The translations under genes were made by a program, and so were the position numbers. Under the pieces are notes generated by a model. The model had not been told where the DNA came from and searched no databases. It worked only from the letters and a program-made list of their open reading frames with translations. Shown here piece by piece: positions 49,770 to 58,101 of a stretch of 64,000 nt of DNA. Each line of letters starts with the position of its first letter. Within the stretch, counting starts at the first letter, position 1. The DNA comes from Methylophaga thalassica (GTDB lineage Bacteria > Pseudomonadota > Gammaproteobacteria > Nitrosococcales > Methylophagaceae), in contig DRHY01000178.1 in the NCBI GenBank assembly GCA_011052985.1, forward strand, positions 1 to 64,000, given 5' to 3'.

Positions 49770-50915
49770 TTAACTTTCATTATCCACACATTTCGAATCA
49801 GGCAAGTTTTGCTCAAAACTCTCTGTCATTAGTGCCATATCAGTGAACAACGCTGCACCACGATAGATTCTTTCAGCAGTTAATATAGAGGCACCTGAAT
49901 GCTCACCGTAAACCCAACCATAAAAAGTTGGTGTCTCTCCGGCTTCCATCATGTTGTTGAAGACATCAGATTGAATGTCCCACCAGAAGCCATTATCTAC
50001 CCATGCAAGCATGTACCCCATATCTACTGGTGGATCATCAGTTTCAACACCTGTATTTAGGACATACGATAAAGATAAATAATCAGACCATGACTTAATA
50101 TCAGGGAAATTTTTGAGATACTCAGATATAGAATTAATTGTCTTATTGAGAAACTCAACAACCTCTTTGTGATGTGATTTACCTCTCAAGCGTTTTAGTC
50201 TGGATAAGGCTTTAAACGGATCGTCTTTCCCTATTCCTTTGTCCAATTCAGCCACCCATTTTGGGAATGGCTTCTTAAACTCGCAGTAACCCTCTACTAC
50301 TTCTTCCATTTCATCTAATGAATAAAACTCTAATTTATCTTGGTTCTCTTCCAAGTATTGTTCTATTGCATCAGTTCCCGCAGTCTTAATCTTCTTAGGT
50401 AGAAAATCATCAAGATATTCATAAATCTCTACTCGATAACCAGCAAAATCTATCAAGTCGGTGACATTGGGGTTATAGAGAAAAATTGAACGTATTTCGG
50501 CTATACAACGCACGACTACATTCCGGTCTATTTGAGACAAGAGTGAAAGAGGTTTGATGTCATAAGCATATGGGGTTGTTGATATACTCAACAGAAGTTT
50601 TTCGCGATCGTTATCATTAGAGTCTGATGCCAACCCCAGAGATGGAGATAAATAATTGAACCTCTCATCAGTGGAGTGACTTAATCGTCTATCCCATTGA
50701 CTGATACCTTCCCGAAAAACTTCATTAATTCCTCCTCGACTAAGCGTTTGCACACTATTGGATAGTTTTTTTGCATCGAGAAGATTAAGTGAGTTCAAAA
50801 ATAAACCGATTTCTCCCGTTAATCGTTTTTCTTTCTCATTAAAAGCCAGCACATCATCGAACTGCTGATATGTTTTATCTAACGCTGTTGGTTCAAAGGT
50901 AGGTAAAGCAATCAT
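49770..50915 (-). CDS. PRTRC system protein F
   Basis: A 381-residue protein between B and C of the PRTRC set, where F normally is. Length, the NVVVRCIAEIRSIFLYNP segment, and Trp-rich NGFWWDIQS fit what I recall of protein F (TIGR03742). Sequence recognition is weaker than for B, C and ParB. Gene start 9 bp after the preceding small gene. Confidence 0.65.
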   Translation of the reverse strand: MIALPTFEPTALDKTYQQFDDVLAFNEKEKRLTGEIGLFLNSLNLLDAKKLSNSVQTLSRGGINEVFREGISQWDRRLSHSTDERFNYLSPSLGLASDSNDNDREKLLLSISTTPYAYDIKPLSLLSQIDRNVVVRCIAEIRSIFLYNPNVTDLIDFAGYRVEIYEYLDDFLPKKIKTAGTDAIEQYLEENQDKLEFYSLDEMEEVVEGYCEFKKPFPKWVAELDKGIGKDDPFKALSRLKRLRGKSHHKEVVEFLNKTINSISEYLKNFPDIKSWSDYLSLSYVLNTGVETDDPPVDMGYMLAWVDNGFWWDIQSDVFNNMMEAGETPTFYGWVYGEHSGASILTAERIYRGAALFTDMALMTESFEQNLPDSKCVDNES

Positions 50916-50924
50916 TGTCTAAGC

Positions 50925-51110
50925 TCACACTGGCAGTAAAGTACTAGCAGGTAATTTTTGTGCTTTACCTCGTTTAGCAGTTGTTATTTGATAAATCTTG
51001 GAAACATCATTAGACAGTTTTAACTCATGGCTATTTTGTGAGTCTTCACGAGTGTTTAATTGTGACCATTTAATTAATGTGTCAATGATTTCGTGATGTT
51101 GTTGAGTCAT
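50925..51110 (-). CDS. Small hypothetical protein in PRTRC operon, 61 aa
   Basis: A basic, Gln/His-rich peptide starting MTQQHHEIID. The ATG I chose follows GGAG at 9 bp; an ATG five codons earlier is less well placed. It directly precedes gene F. Confidence 0.5.
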   Translation of the reverse strand: MTQQHHEIIDTLIKWSQLNTREDSQNSHELKLSNDVSKIYQITTAKRGKAQKLPASTLLPV

Positions 51111-51191
51111 GCAAATCTTCTCCATAGTCGTGGCTTAAAGGCTTACTTTTAGTGTCACACGACTTTAAATTCACGCAACTTAATAAAAACA

Positions 51192-51213
51192 AAGACCGGC
51201 TATTGCCGGTCTT
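51192..51213 (-). terminator. Internal terminator of the PRTRC cluster
   Basis: AAGACCGGC/GCCGGTCTT is a perfect 9-bp stem with a 4-nt loop. On the minus strand it is followed by TTTGTTTTTATT. It divides the ParB-E-C block from the F-B block, so the second block needs its own promoter or readthrough. Confidence 0.7.
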
Positions 51214-51239
51214 AATCTCAGGTTTGAACTGGATATGAA

Positions 51240-51407
51240 TTAGGATTTAGAATCCTGCTTATTGTGCTGCTCTTTTTTGTATAGAAACTGTTTTGCCAAA
51301 ATATCTATACTGATGTGGGATAGTGGTCGATTTTTATTAACTTGATGATTGCAGACAGCCATGAGATTCTCTGCAAAATCTTTAAGCTCATCTAATGTAG
51401 TATTCAT
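51240..51407 (-). CDS. Small hypothetical protein in PRTRC operon, 55 aa
   Basis: Starts MNTTLDELKDFAENLMAVC and is soluble and charged. An AAGGA ribosome site lies before the ATG, and the gene is only 10 bp after the stop of gene C. The terminator follows, so this is the last gene of the first block. Confidence 0.55.
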   Translation of the reverse strand: MNTTLDELKDFAENLMAVCNHQVNKNRPLSHISIDILAKQFLYKKEQHNKQDSKS

Positions 51408-51417
51408 CTCTCTATCC

Positions 51418-51627
51418 TTATCCCTTGGTCTTCACAGGGGCGGGTACAAACTCATATACCATATAATCGCCCTGCGTGCTCGGCCCTTCGACAACAGCAT
51501 TTGTAAGGTGCTGATAGTTTGCACTATATAGCTCTCTGACTTGCTCAGGTTTCATGGTTGGGTCTGGATCAGGCATTTGTACTGAACCACTTCGAAAGAT
51601 GCGAGTTAACGTTTTTATTTTGGACAT
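51418..51627 (-). CDS. PRTRC system protein C
   Basis: A 69-residue protein. The pattern MPDPDPTMKPEQVRELYSA then VVEGPSTQGDYMVYEF is characteristic of PRTRC protein C (TIGR03738). Function unknown. It follows gene E at 15 bp. Confidence 0.85.
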   Translation of the reverse strand: MSKIKTLTRIFRSGSVQMPDPDPTMKPEQVRELYSANYQHLTNAVVEGPSTQGDYMVYEFVPAPVKTKG

Positions 51628-51642
51628 ATTTGGCTCCCCCTC

Positions 51643-52203
51643 TTAGAAAGAAAATTTAAAAGCTTCATTGGCACTTGTAGGCAGCTCGTGGCCATCTGCT
51701 GCATTAGAGACTTCGTTTTCTGTATCTGTCTCAGAAACAGCTTCTGGCTGTACTGAATCCGCAGACAAAGCCTCGCTGGATGGTTGAGTTTGCTTTTCTT
51801 CATCATCCTGCACAGCAGGGGAGTCATTCTTAGCTTTTGGCTTAGTTTTAGCCTCGGCTTTTGATTTTGAGTTTTTGGCATTAGCCGTGGCATCTTTTAA
51901 TGACATTAACAACTCTTGATACGCATCATTTGCTTGCTGGCGAACCTGACCATATCCAGAAAGCCTTTCTCCAAATTCAGTACTTAGCTCATCAAGTGAC
52001 ATATTTCTCATAGCCAGAGGCATTGAGAGGGCGCTACGGACTTGTTTTGCTTCTTCTGGCACTTTGGTTTCATCATCACTGAGTAATGGCAATACGATGA
52101 TGTCTAAAGAGTCACCCGAACGTGTAATATCCAAACGAAGATTTTCATTCTCAGCCAACGCCCCATGTATGCTAGTTAGAAAGTTTAAAATGCTGTTTTC
52201 CAT
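51643..52203 (-). CDS. PRTRC system protein E
   Basis: A 186-residue protein: a folded N-terminal part (about 1-100) and a long low-complexity tail rich in Lys, Ala, Glu and Ser, usual for PRTRC protein E (TIGR03741). The start ATG has AAAGGATC upstream; the longer frame is inside the ParB gap. It lies 68 bp after ParB. Confidence 0.75.
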   Translation of the reverse strand: MENSILNFLTSIHGALAENENLRLDITRSGDSLDIIVLPLLSDDETKVPEEAKQVRSALSMPLAMRNMSLDELSTEFGERLSGYGQVRQQANDAYQELLMSLKDATANAKNSKSKAEAKTKPKAKNDSPAVQDDEEKQTQPSSEALSADSVQPEAVSETDTENEVSNAADGHELPTSANEAFKFSF

Positions 52204-52271
52204 TGTTTGATCCTTTTGTGAGATAAGTGGGGCAGTAGGTCTGCCCCATGCATTAGTTGTAACGCAGATTA

Positions 52272-54062
52272 TTAATCGCGCAACTGAGCCTCTATTGGTA
52301 AATAGCCTTTCCAATCGAATCCAGCCTTGAATATGGCTTTTATCTGATCGTCACGCTTACCTTTGAGTATTTCTTTCTCACAGTGACCAGCTTGTTTCCC
52401 TTCCTTTGCTTCATACCATTCTAAGAATCCTGACTCCATTACCAGCGCTTTTAAGCCACTAACTGTTAAGGTTTGCAGATACTCTTCATCAACAAGAAAA
52501 TGATTACGCATATCTACATTTTCAGCTTTTAGAATGGCATGTGCTGTTTTCAACCCGTCTGATTCTTCGTATTGAATACGTTCTGGGGCAATGCCGCCTG
52601 CCAGCGTTGCAGCAAATGCACTAATAGTCATATCCAGAGTTGATTCATCTAAGCTATGCAGCAATGACACCTTCTCTGCACGTGAAGTCATAGTGAGCAA
52701 TTTTTCTGCTCCGTATGTTTTTAGCCCTCTTTCAAGCTTGTCAGTCACTCGTAGATGCTTGATAGCTTCTGTTAAGGCAATAAGTGACATGACCTTAGTT
52801 AATTTAATATTCGACCAAACTGTCGCTGCTGCAGCTTTGTACTTTCTTGCCTGAACAAATTCTTTGACACGTTTTGGTGTATCAGCCGCTTTCTTTCTTT
52901 CCTTTGGCTTTTCCGGCTTGATAATAGAGGGAGTTTCAGTGTTGCTATTAGGCTGAACTGATGACAATTGTTCACTTACCAGCTCATTTTGATGTGATTT
53001 AATCATTTTGCTGTTACACGTCACATCAAAGCATAAGCCCGTTTCTACCTGCCCCTCGTTGCCTTTAGAGGTACTCATTAATGCACCAAAATTGCCACAG
53101 CCTTGGCAGGCAGAATACTGCTCACGACCAACCCCGTTTTCACCTTCACGCATTAAATGACATCGAGTGTCAGCAGGGCGCTCAACATCGAGCCAAATGA
53201 CAGGATATTCTTTGGACAACTCAGTCTTTTTTTCTTCAAGATGCTGTCTGGTTTTCTGTTCATAACAATCTCGATTCAGACAGTGACCATCAGATAGGCT
53301 TTCATCAAACAGGTCGGCTGTAATACTTGAGTTATGAGGACAGCCATTACAGCCAGTCAGATTAAATACTGCATCTGATAGTTTGAATGCAAATTTGCCC
53401 AACTGGTCACGCAACACGGAAACCGTTACTCGTTTTTCAATCACGCTTACAAGAATTGAGTCCTGTAGTTCTGCTGTCAGTCCAGCAAATAACTCAGCAT
53501 GACCAATTGCTATCTTTCTCTGTTCAAGAGCATCCAATACGCTATCTGTACAATGTAAAAGAGTCAGTCGAGTTTCTAGTTTCTTTTCAGTCCAACCTAA
53601 TGCCAGTGCAGCCTCTGTTCTGTCACCTTTACATAGGGTCAGCATTCTTTGACAAGCTTTTGCTTCCTCGGCAGCACTAACGTCCTGACGCTCACTATTT
53701 TCAGCAACCGCCATTGCTAGGGCTTCTTCATCACTGACAAGACGGATAATGACAGGGACTTTTTCAACGCCTGCAATAGTTGCAGCCCGATATCGTCTTT
53801 CACCAGCAATTAAATAAAATGTTGTTCTATCATGACTTGGTTTAACAACGATAGGTTGAAGAATGCCTTGTGTCTTAATGCTTGCAACCATTTCATTTAG
53901 TTTGTCCTCAGAGAAATATCTGCGAGGGTTAAAACCTTCACGAACACTAATCATGTCTTTAGGCAGATGAAGCATTTGTTTGTCGTAAACATTTTCCATT
54001 ACGTCTGCTATTTCAAAAGATACTGGTTTTTCACTAAGCGTTTTTGTGAGAGGTGCGTTCAT
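52272..54062 (-). CDS. PRTRC ParB-family protein
   Basis: A 596-residue ParB/Spo0J-type protein. IRLVS preceded by LIAGERRYRAATIAGV is the CTP-binding ParB core (about 75-110), followed by ENSERQDVSAAEEA and an HTH-like region (to about 165). It then carries two Cys clusters (CNGCPH, CQGCGNFG) that may bind zinc, then a helical C-terminal domain. This layout is that of PRTRC ParB (TIGR03734). No matching parS was identified. GGAGACA precedes the ATG. An upstream motif with CGTGATCAAAT is shared with other leftward genes. Confidence 0.85.
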   Translation of the reverse strand: MNAPLTKTLSEKPVSFEIADVMENVYDKQMLHLPKDMISVREGFNPRRYFSEDKLNEMVASIKTQGILQPIVVKPSHDRTTFYLIAGERRYRAATIAGVEKVPVIIRLVSDEEALAMAVAENSERQDVSAAEEAKACQRMLTLCKGDRTEAALALGWTEKKLETRLTLLHCTDSVLDALEQRKIAIGHAELFAGLTAELQDSILVSVIEKRVTVSVLRDQLGKFAFKLSDAVFNLTGCNGCPHNSSITADLFDESLSDGHCLNRDCYEQKTRQHLEEKKTELSKEYPVIWLDVERPADTRCHLMREGENGVGREQYSACQGCGNFGALMSTSKGNEGQVETGLCFDVTCNSKMIKSHQNELVSEQLSSVQPNSNTETPSIIKPEKPKERKKAADTPKRVKEFVQARKYKAAAATVWSNIKLTKVMSLIALTEAIKHLRVTDKLERGLKTYGAEKLLTMTSRAEKVSLLHSLDESTLDMTISAFAATLAGGIAPERIQYEESDGLKTAHAILKAENVDMRNHFLVDEEYLQTLTVSGLKALVMESGFLEWYEAKEGKQAGHCEKEILKGKRDDQIKAIFKAGFDWKGYLPIEAQLRD

Positions 54063-54099
54063 ATTTGTCTCCTTAATATTTACTTGTTGCCCGATTGGG

Positions 54100-54137
54100 T
54101 TACTTCTATTTGATCACGAAGTTTCAATCGCGCAACC
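54100..54137 (-). promoter_or_regulatory. Shared upstream motif before PRTRC ParB
   Basis: On the minus strand GGTTGCGCGAT, then AACTTCGTGATCAAATAG. TTGC and CGTGATCAAAT have the same spacing before the DndC-like gene, and TTGCGCGAT..ACTTC.TGA recurs before the DUF4942 methyltransferase. Confidence 0.35.
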
Positions 54138-54156
54138 ACTAGTAAATACGATGCTT

Positions 54157-54795
54157 TCAGGCTGCTTTTTCGTTTTGTTTATAGCCGTAGAAAGCCCATG
54201 CTTGTTCATCAATTAGCATTGGAGCTGATTTGAGCGTTTGAACATCAACTGTCATCCCGTGATGGTCTAGTTCGCCTTTTGTTAGCAACTGCCAGATGAT
54301 ATTCATGGAATAAGTAGCAAGGGTTCCGTTGATAAATAAATCTTGCCCATTTTTACCTGTGAGTGCCTCTGCGAGAGAGCAGCGTGGAGCGTCATCATTG
54401 TCATGTTGAGGATTCGCGAGGTCAGGATAAAGATCAAATACAGTTGGAAGCCTAAAGGTGTCATTGTGAGACGTCACAATATGACCAAGGACACATTGAC
54501 CAGAATGTTGACCGTTACCCATATCTAGCCAGAGAACAGGGGAGTGTGATGTATGATTCTTTTGTGCTAATTGTCCAAGTTCTACTCGGAAAGATGCTTT
54601 ATCTACACACCCTATAATTAAATCAAATGATTCAACATTGTTCATTGTAGGTTCAAAAAAATTAGGCTCTGCATCCCAATCTGTTCCATAGAACATATTA
54701 ATACGATGGGTAAGTGCAATGGATTTATAGTGACCTACATCTGATTCAGAGAAACGCTGTCTACCTAAATTATATGTACCATAAATTCGTATTCT
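54157..54795 (-). pseudogene. 5'-truncated PRTRC ThiF-family gene
   Basis: The frame continues upstream of any ATG with RQRFSESDVGHYKS and then RINMFYGTDWD, which belong to the middle of PRTRC ThiF proteins (TIGR03736). The normal N-terminal portion with the nucleotide-binding glycine loop is missing: an in-frame stop lies at 54796 and no proper start is found. About the C-terminal two-thirds remain. ThiF-type enzymes adenylate C-terminal Gly of small proteins; this one should be dead. The break marks a rearrangement boundary near 54.8 kb. Confidence 0.7.
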
Positions 54796-55149
54796 TCAGA
54801 TAATATTAAATTAATTATCATTATTACTCAATAGCATACGAAAATATAGGGGGCTAATTTAGCATTCATTTTATGGAATTCAGTAATTTCAAAACTTAAC
54901 TTCTTACTGAACTACTAGAAAAGCAGATATTTCGGATACGTTTTTCGACATGAGAACGTTGCCCAAGTAATCACTTGCTCACGAATCAATCAGTGATATC
55001 TGGCTGCAAAGTACGTTTACTTTTAACGAGGGTTGTGGTGGTAGCACCTTTGAGTTAGGTCAAATAGAATCGCACTTTCAAATTTAACTCATTAACTCTG
55101 ATATTATATTAATAATTCTTCTTTCACCAACCGATAGGTCTTAATTATC
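54796..55149. other. Junction region between PRTRC remnant and rarA
   Basis: No ORF is evident. A possible promoter box TATTATATTA lies just before rarA. The left edge is where the ThiF gene is cut, so a past insertion, deletion or recombination joint lies in this stretch; no IS ends or repeats were recognised. Confidence 0.4.
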
Positions 55150-56415
55150 TTGCAAAAATCATTTTTTGGAAATGAGGATAATGTAACTGCATCGTCTCCA
55201 CTCGCATACAAGCTTAGGCCACAGAATAAATTTGAATTCGTTGGGTTAGAGAGTCTAGAAGACAGATACCCCTTTCTCCAATCAACCAAGCCTACAAGTA
55301 TGGTGTTATATGGCCCTCCAGGTTCAGGGAAAACATCATTAGCACATGCCTTGTGTGCTTCTGAGGATATTGAGCTTCTCTCTTTCTCTGCTGTTCTATC
55401 GGGATTACCAGAACTTAAGAAACTTTTCCAAGTGGCGCAAGATACAAACAATCTTGGAAAACGCACGCCTGTTATCTTCATCGACGAAATACACCGGTTT
55501 AATCGTGCTCAACAGGATGCCCTGCTTCCGTACGTTGAAAGTGGACGCTTTGTCTTAATAGGAGCAACCACAGAAAACCCGAGAAGTAGCATTAACAAAG
55601 CACTATTATCGCGACTGCACATCGTCGAACTGCAAGCAATGAACTATGCAGACACCTTGCAGATATTGCATTCTGCAGCACGCAAACTTGAAACGGAGCT
55701 TAGTGCTGATGAGGCGGAGTTAATTGCTGAATATTCTGGTGGTGATGCCAGAAAGGCTATTGGCAATCTAGAATTAGCATTAAAACTCAAAGACAGTAAT
55801 CAATTCTCCATTCCCACGTTCAAGAAAATTATTCTTGAAAATTCTCGAGCTTATGACCGAAACAAAGATCGCCACTACGATGTGATTTCTGCCTTCATTA
55901 AAAGTCTCAGAGGCTCCGATCCTGACGGAGCACTTCTATGGCTTGCAGTAATGCTTGATGGAGGTGAAGATCCTGTCTTTATTGCTAGGCGCTTAGTTAT
56001 TTTTGCTTCGGAAGATGTAGGAAATGCTGATATCAACGGACTCACAATGGCGAACAATACATTGAATGTCGTAAGTAATATTGGCATGCCAGAAGCACGC
56101 ATTACACTTGCTCAAGCAACCACATATCTGGCTAGCACAGTAAAAAGTAATGCTGTGTACAAAGCAATGGATGGTGCTCTGGCCTATATTCAGGAGAATT
56201 CCACAATTGATGTCCCTGAACATCTGAAAAACTTCCCTGCAAAAAATCATCCAATTAAGTATCAATATCCACACAACTTCCCAGAAAGCTGGGTTAACCA
56301 ACAGTACTCACCAGACGAAACACCACAGTTTTACACTCCCAAAGATATTGGCATCGAAAAAAACATTCGGAATAGGCTAATGACCCTTTGGGGACAAGAC
56401 AAAAAATACGATTAA
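55150..56415 (+). CDS. rarA: Replication-associated recombination protein A (RarA/MgsA)
   Basis: A 421-residue AAA+ ATPase acting at stalled forks. Walker A YGPPGSGKTS is near residue 54, Walker B VIFIDEIHRFN near 108, sensor I GATTENP near 138, and SGGDARKAIGNLE is the sensor II-type Arg region. The C-terminal half carries the RarA tetramerisation and SSB-related part (RHYDVISAFIKSLRGSDPDGAL). It starts with TTG; no ATG is suitably placed. The frame is intact. It is unusual as cargo next to a broken PRTRC cassette and could be a diverged second copy of the host gene. Confidence 0.85.
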   Translation: MQKSFFGNEDNVTASSPLAYKLRPQNKFEFVGLESLEDRYPFLQSTKPTSMVLYGPPGSGKTSLAHALCASEDIELLSFSAVLSGLPELKKLFQVAQDTNNLGKRTPVIFIDEIHRFNRAQQDALLPYVESGRFVLIGATTENPRSSINKALLSRLHIVELQAMNYADTLQILHSAARKLETELSADEAELIAEYSGGDARKAIGNLELALKLKDSNQFSIPTFKKIILENSRAYDRNKDRHYDVISAFIKSLRGSDPDGALLWLAVMLDGGEDPVFIARRLVIFASEDVGNADINGLTMANNTLNVVSNIGMPEARITLAQATTYLASTVKSNAVYKAMDGALAYIQENSTIDVPEHLKNFPAKNHPIKYQYPHNFPESWVNQQYSPDETPQFYTPKDIGIEKNIRNRLMTLWGQDKKYD

Positions 56416-56477
56416 CACGGTACTTGGTTAGTTTATTTGAGGGAGTAAGATCTCTATAAGGTCTTGCTTGAAATATC

Positions 56478-56527
56478 ACTTAACTTGTCATGCCCCATAC
56501 AAATGGCTGCTATTGCACGTTAGCGTG
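56478..56527 (+). repeat. attC-like site (weak)
   Basis: ACTTAAC at the left matches the RYYYAAC core, and GCACGTTAGCG is at the right; TAACTTG and CACGTTA are near-inverse. Inner arms GCC..CAT/ATGGC form a small hairpin. GCACGTTAGCG recurs at 58057. The right core departs from the GTTRRRY rule. Confidence 0.3.
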
Positions 56528-56674
56528 GATTTATTCAAAAGTCTCTTGTCGACCTGTAATCCCCCCGAAAAATAATCGAAGTCAAAAGTAGAATTTTCTC
56601 GTATGCTTAACGGCAGGAGATTATTCATGTGTATTAAAGCAATAAGGTTAGAGTGAAAAAATAGCTAGGGGAGA

Positions 56675-57013
56675 ATGGTGATGTATAAAGAACTACCAGC
56701 AGGACATGTCAGATTACTTGATTGGAACATAATTGTACTTGATCTTCCAAATGAAAATTTAACTGAAATATTTGTGGGATATAGCCAAACTGACCTAATT
56801 GGCCGCGTAAGTACACCTATACAGGAATTTGATATTAAAACAGGTCAAGGTAAAACTAAGTCTGGATCTATTTATGAGGTTATTGGTGAGCCGGGAAAGC
56901 CTCATGATGATGCTATTTATGTGCTCGAACGGATAATTGGACTAGATTTAGTCCAAAAAGAATTGTTTGTCGACCCTTATAAGGGCAAAATTAGATTTAA
57001 ATATCCTATTTAA
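56675..57013 (+). CDS. Hypothetical protein, 112 aa
   Basis: A soluble alpha/beta protein, not recognised. It lies between rarA and two antitoxin-like genes. I checked it for RES or other toxin features and found none. Ribosome site GGGGAGA. Confidence 0.5.
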   Translation: MVMYKELPAGHVRLLDWNIIVLDLPNENLTEIFVGYSQTDLIGRVSTPIQEFDIKTGQGKTKSGSIYEVIGEPGKPHDDAIYVLERIIGLDLVQKELFVDPYKGKIRFKYPI

Positions 57014-57278
57014 TGTAGTTCTAACTTGTTGTGCCACTAGGATTGGTTTTTAACATGCAACTAGCTAACATTTGAATACCATTGGAGCAGTGCAAATCAG
57101 AATGGATTAATAAGGGTCGTCATGGAGTTTAATACAGTATTTTGAGGAATATAATATTGGCTGGCAGTATAACTAATTAGCAATATTAAATTCAAAACAT
57201 CCCGTTATCTGTATAGGTTGAGGAAACGCTCTAATTAGATTATTTCAAGTGCCTAAATATTGAAAAGGGTGTACGCGA

Positions 57279-57620
57279 ATGAACTATCTAAAATACAAAA
57301 TAGTGGAACGATTAAGAATTGATTTAAATCTTCCATTATCTAATATTGCGAATATTCTTAATATTTCAGAACGCACACTCGCTCGAAGAAAAAAAGAAGG
57401 CCAGTTTCACGAAAAGGAGTCGAGGCGGTTATCTCAATTTTTAGAATTAATAAAAATAGCCGAAGATGTCATGGGTGATCGTGAAACGGCAATAATATGG
57501 CTTAAATCATCTAAACGTCTATTTAAAGGAGTTTCACCTATTGAATATGCATATACTGAATCGGGACTGAATGAAGTTGTAGATTTTCTGGGGCGTATTG
57601 ATCATGGTGTTTTTTCATAA
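57279..57620 (+). CDS. Xre/MbcA/ParS-type antitoxin-like protein
   Basis: A 113-residue protein. An N-terminal helix-turn-helix (LPLSNIANILNISERTLARRKKEG, about 16-40) followed by a DUF2384-type domain with AEDVMGDRETAIIWLKSS and the tail GLNEVVDFLGRIDHGVFS matches MbcA/ParS antitoxins, which pair with RES toxins that consume NAD. Here no RES toxin gene follows. Confidence 0.7.
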   Translation: MNYLKYKIVERLRIDLNLPLSNIANILNISERTLARRKKEGQFHEKESRRLSQFLELIKIAEDVMGDRETAIIWLKSSKRLFKGVSPIEYAYTESGLNEVVDFLGRIDHGVFS

Positions 57621-57668
57621 TGAATTATTACTCTATATTTTTAAATAAGCAGAGGCTTCAAGGCTTCG

Positions 57669-58013
57669 ATGGATAATAGTAATAAGTTAAATAGTGATGT
57701 GCTTAAAAAGTCTTTATTAAAGCTAGGTGATATTTTGGGATTATCACTATCTGACTTAGCCGTAATTATCGGTGCAGATCAAACCATTTTCAGTGATGGA
57801 ATAAAACTGGGAAATAAAGAAGCTGATAATGCTTTAATTTTACTAAATTGTTACAAAAATGTTTATCAACTCGTTGGGGGTGATGCGGATTGGTTGAAGC
57901 ATTGGTTTTCAACATACAACAATCAGACTTCTGGAGTACCATTAGAACAAATACAAACCCATGAAGGATTAATGAAGATTTCTGGTTGTTTGGAATTGTT
58001 CATCGAAAAATAA
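57669..58013 (+). CDS. Second MbcA/ParS-like antitoxin
   Basis: A 114-residue paralogue-like protein. It has a helix-turn-helix-like LSLSDLAVIIGAD segment and a DUF2384-type tail (LVGGDADWLKHWFST, then EGLMKISGCLELF). It diverges strongly from its neighbour. No toxin lies downstream; the next gene is a leftward recombinase. Its stop codon overlaps an attC-like core. Confidence 0.55.
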   Translation: MDNSNKLNSDVLKKSLLKLGDILGLSLSDLAVIIGADQTIFSDGIKLGNKEADNALILLNCYKNVYQLVGGDADWLKHWFSTYNNQTSGVPLEQIQTHEGLMKISGCLELFIEK

Positions 58014-58067
58014 CATGTGGTTGTCCAGGTTTCTCCTTGACACCAGATGTCACCTGGCACGTTAGCG
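58009..58067 (+). repeat. attC-like site (weak) after antitoxin-like gene
   Basis: TAACATG and CACGTTA flank CCAGGT/ACCTGG arms. The first box overlaps the stop codon of the preceding gene, as in integron cassettes. GCACGTTAGCG is shared with 56515. Core boxes do not fully match attC consensus, so this is tentative. Confidence 0.3.
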
Positions 58068-58101
58068 ACCACCGTTAAGTGATCGCTAATTTGCTGCTGA
58101 C

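Noticed and set aside
56675-57013. RES-type toxin partner for the ParS-like antitoxins
   Set aside because: No Arg-Glu-Ser pattern or RES-like strands, and gene order would be reversed.
57022-57068. Third attC-like site
   Set aside because: CTAACTTGTTG is suggestive, but no right core box or stable inner hairpin follows.
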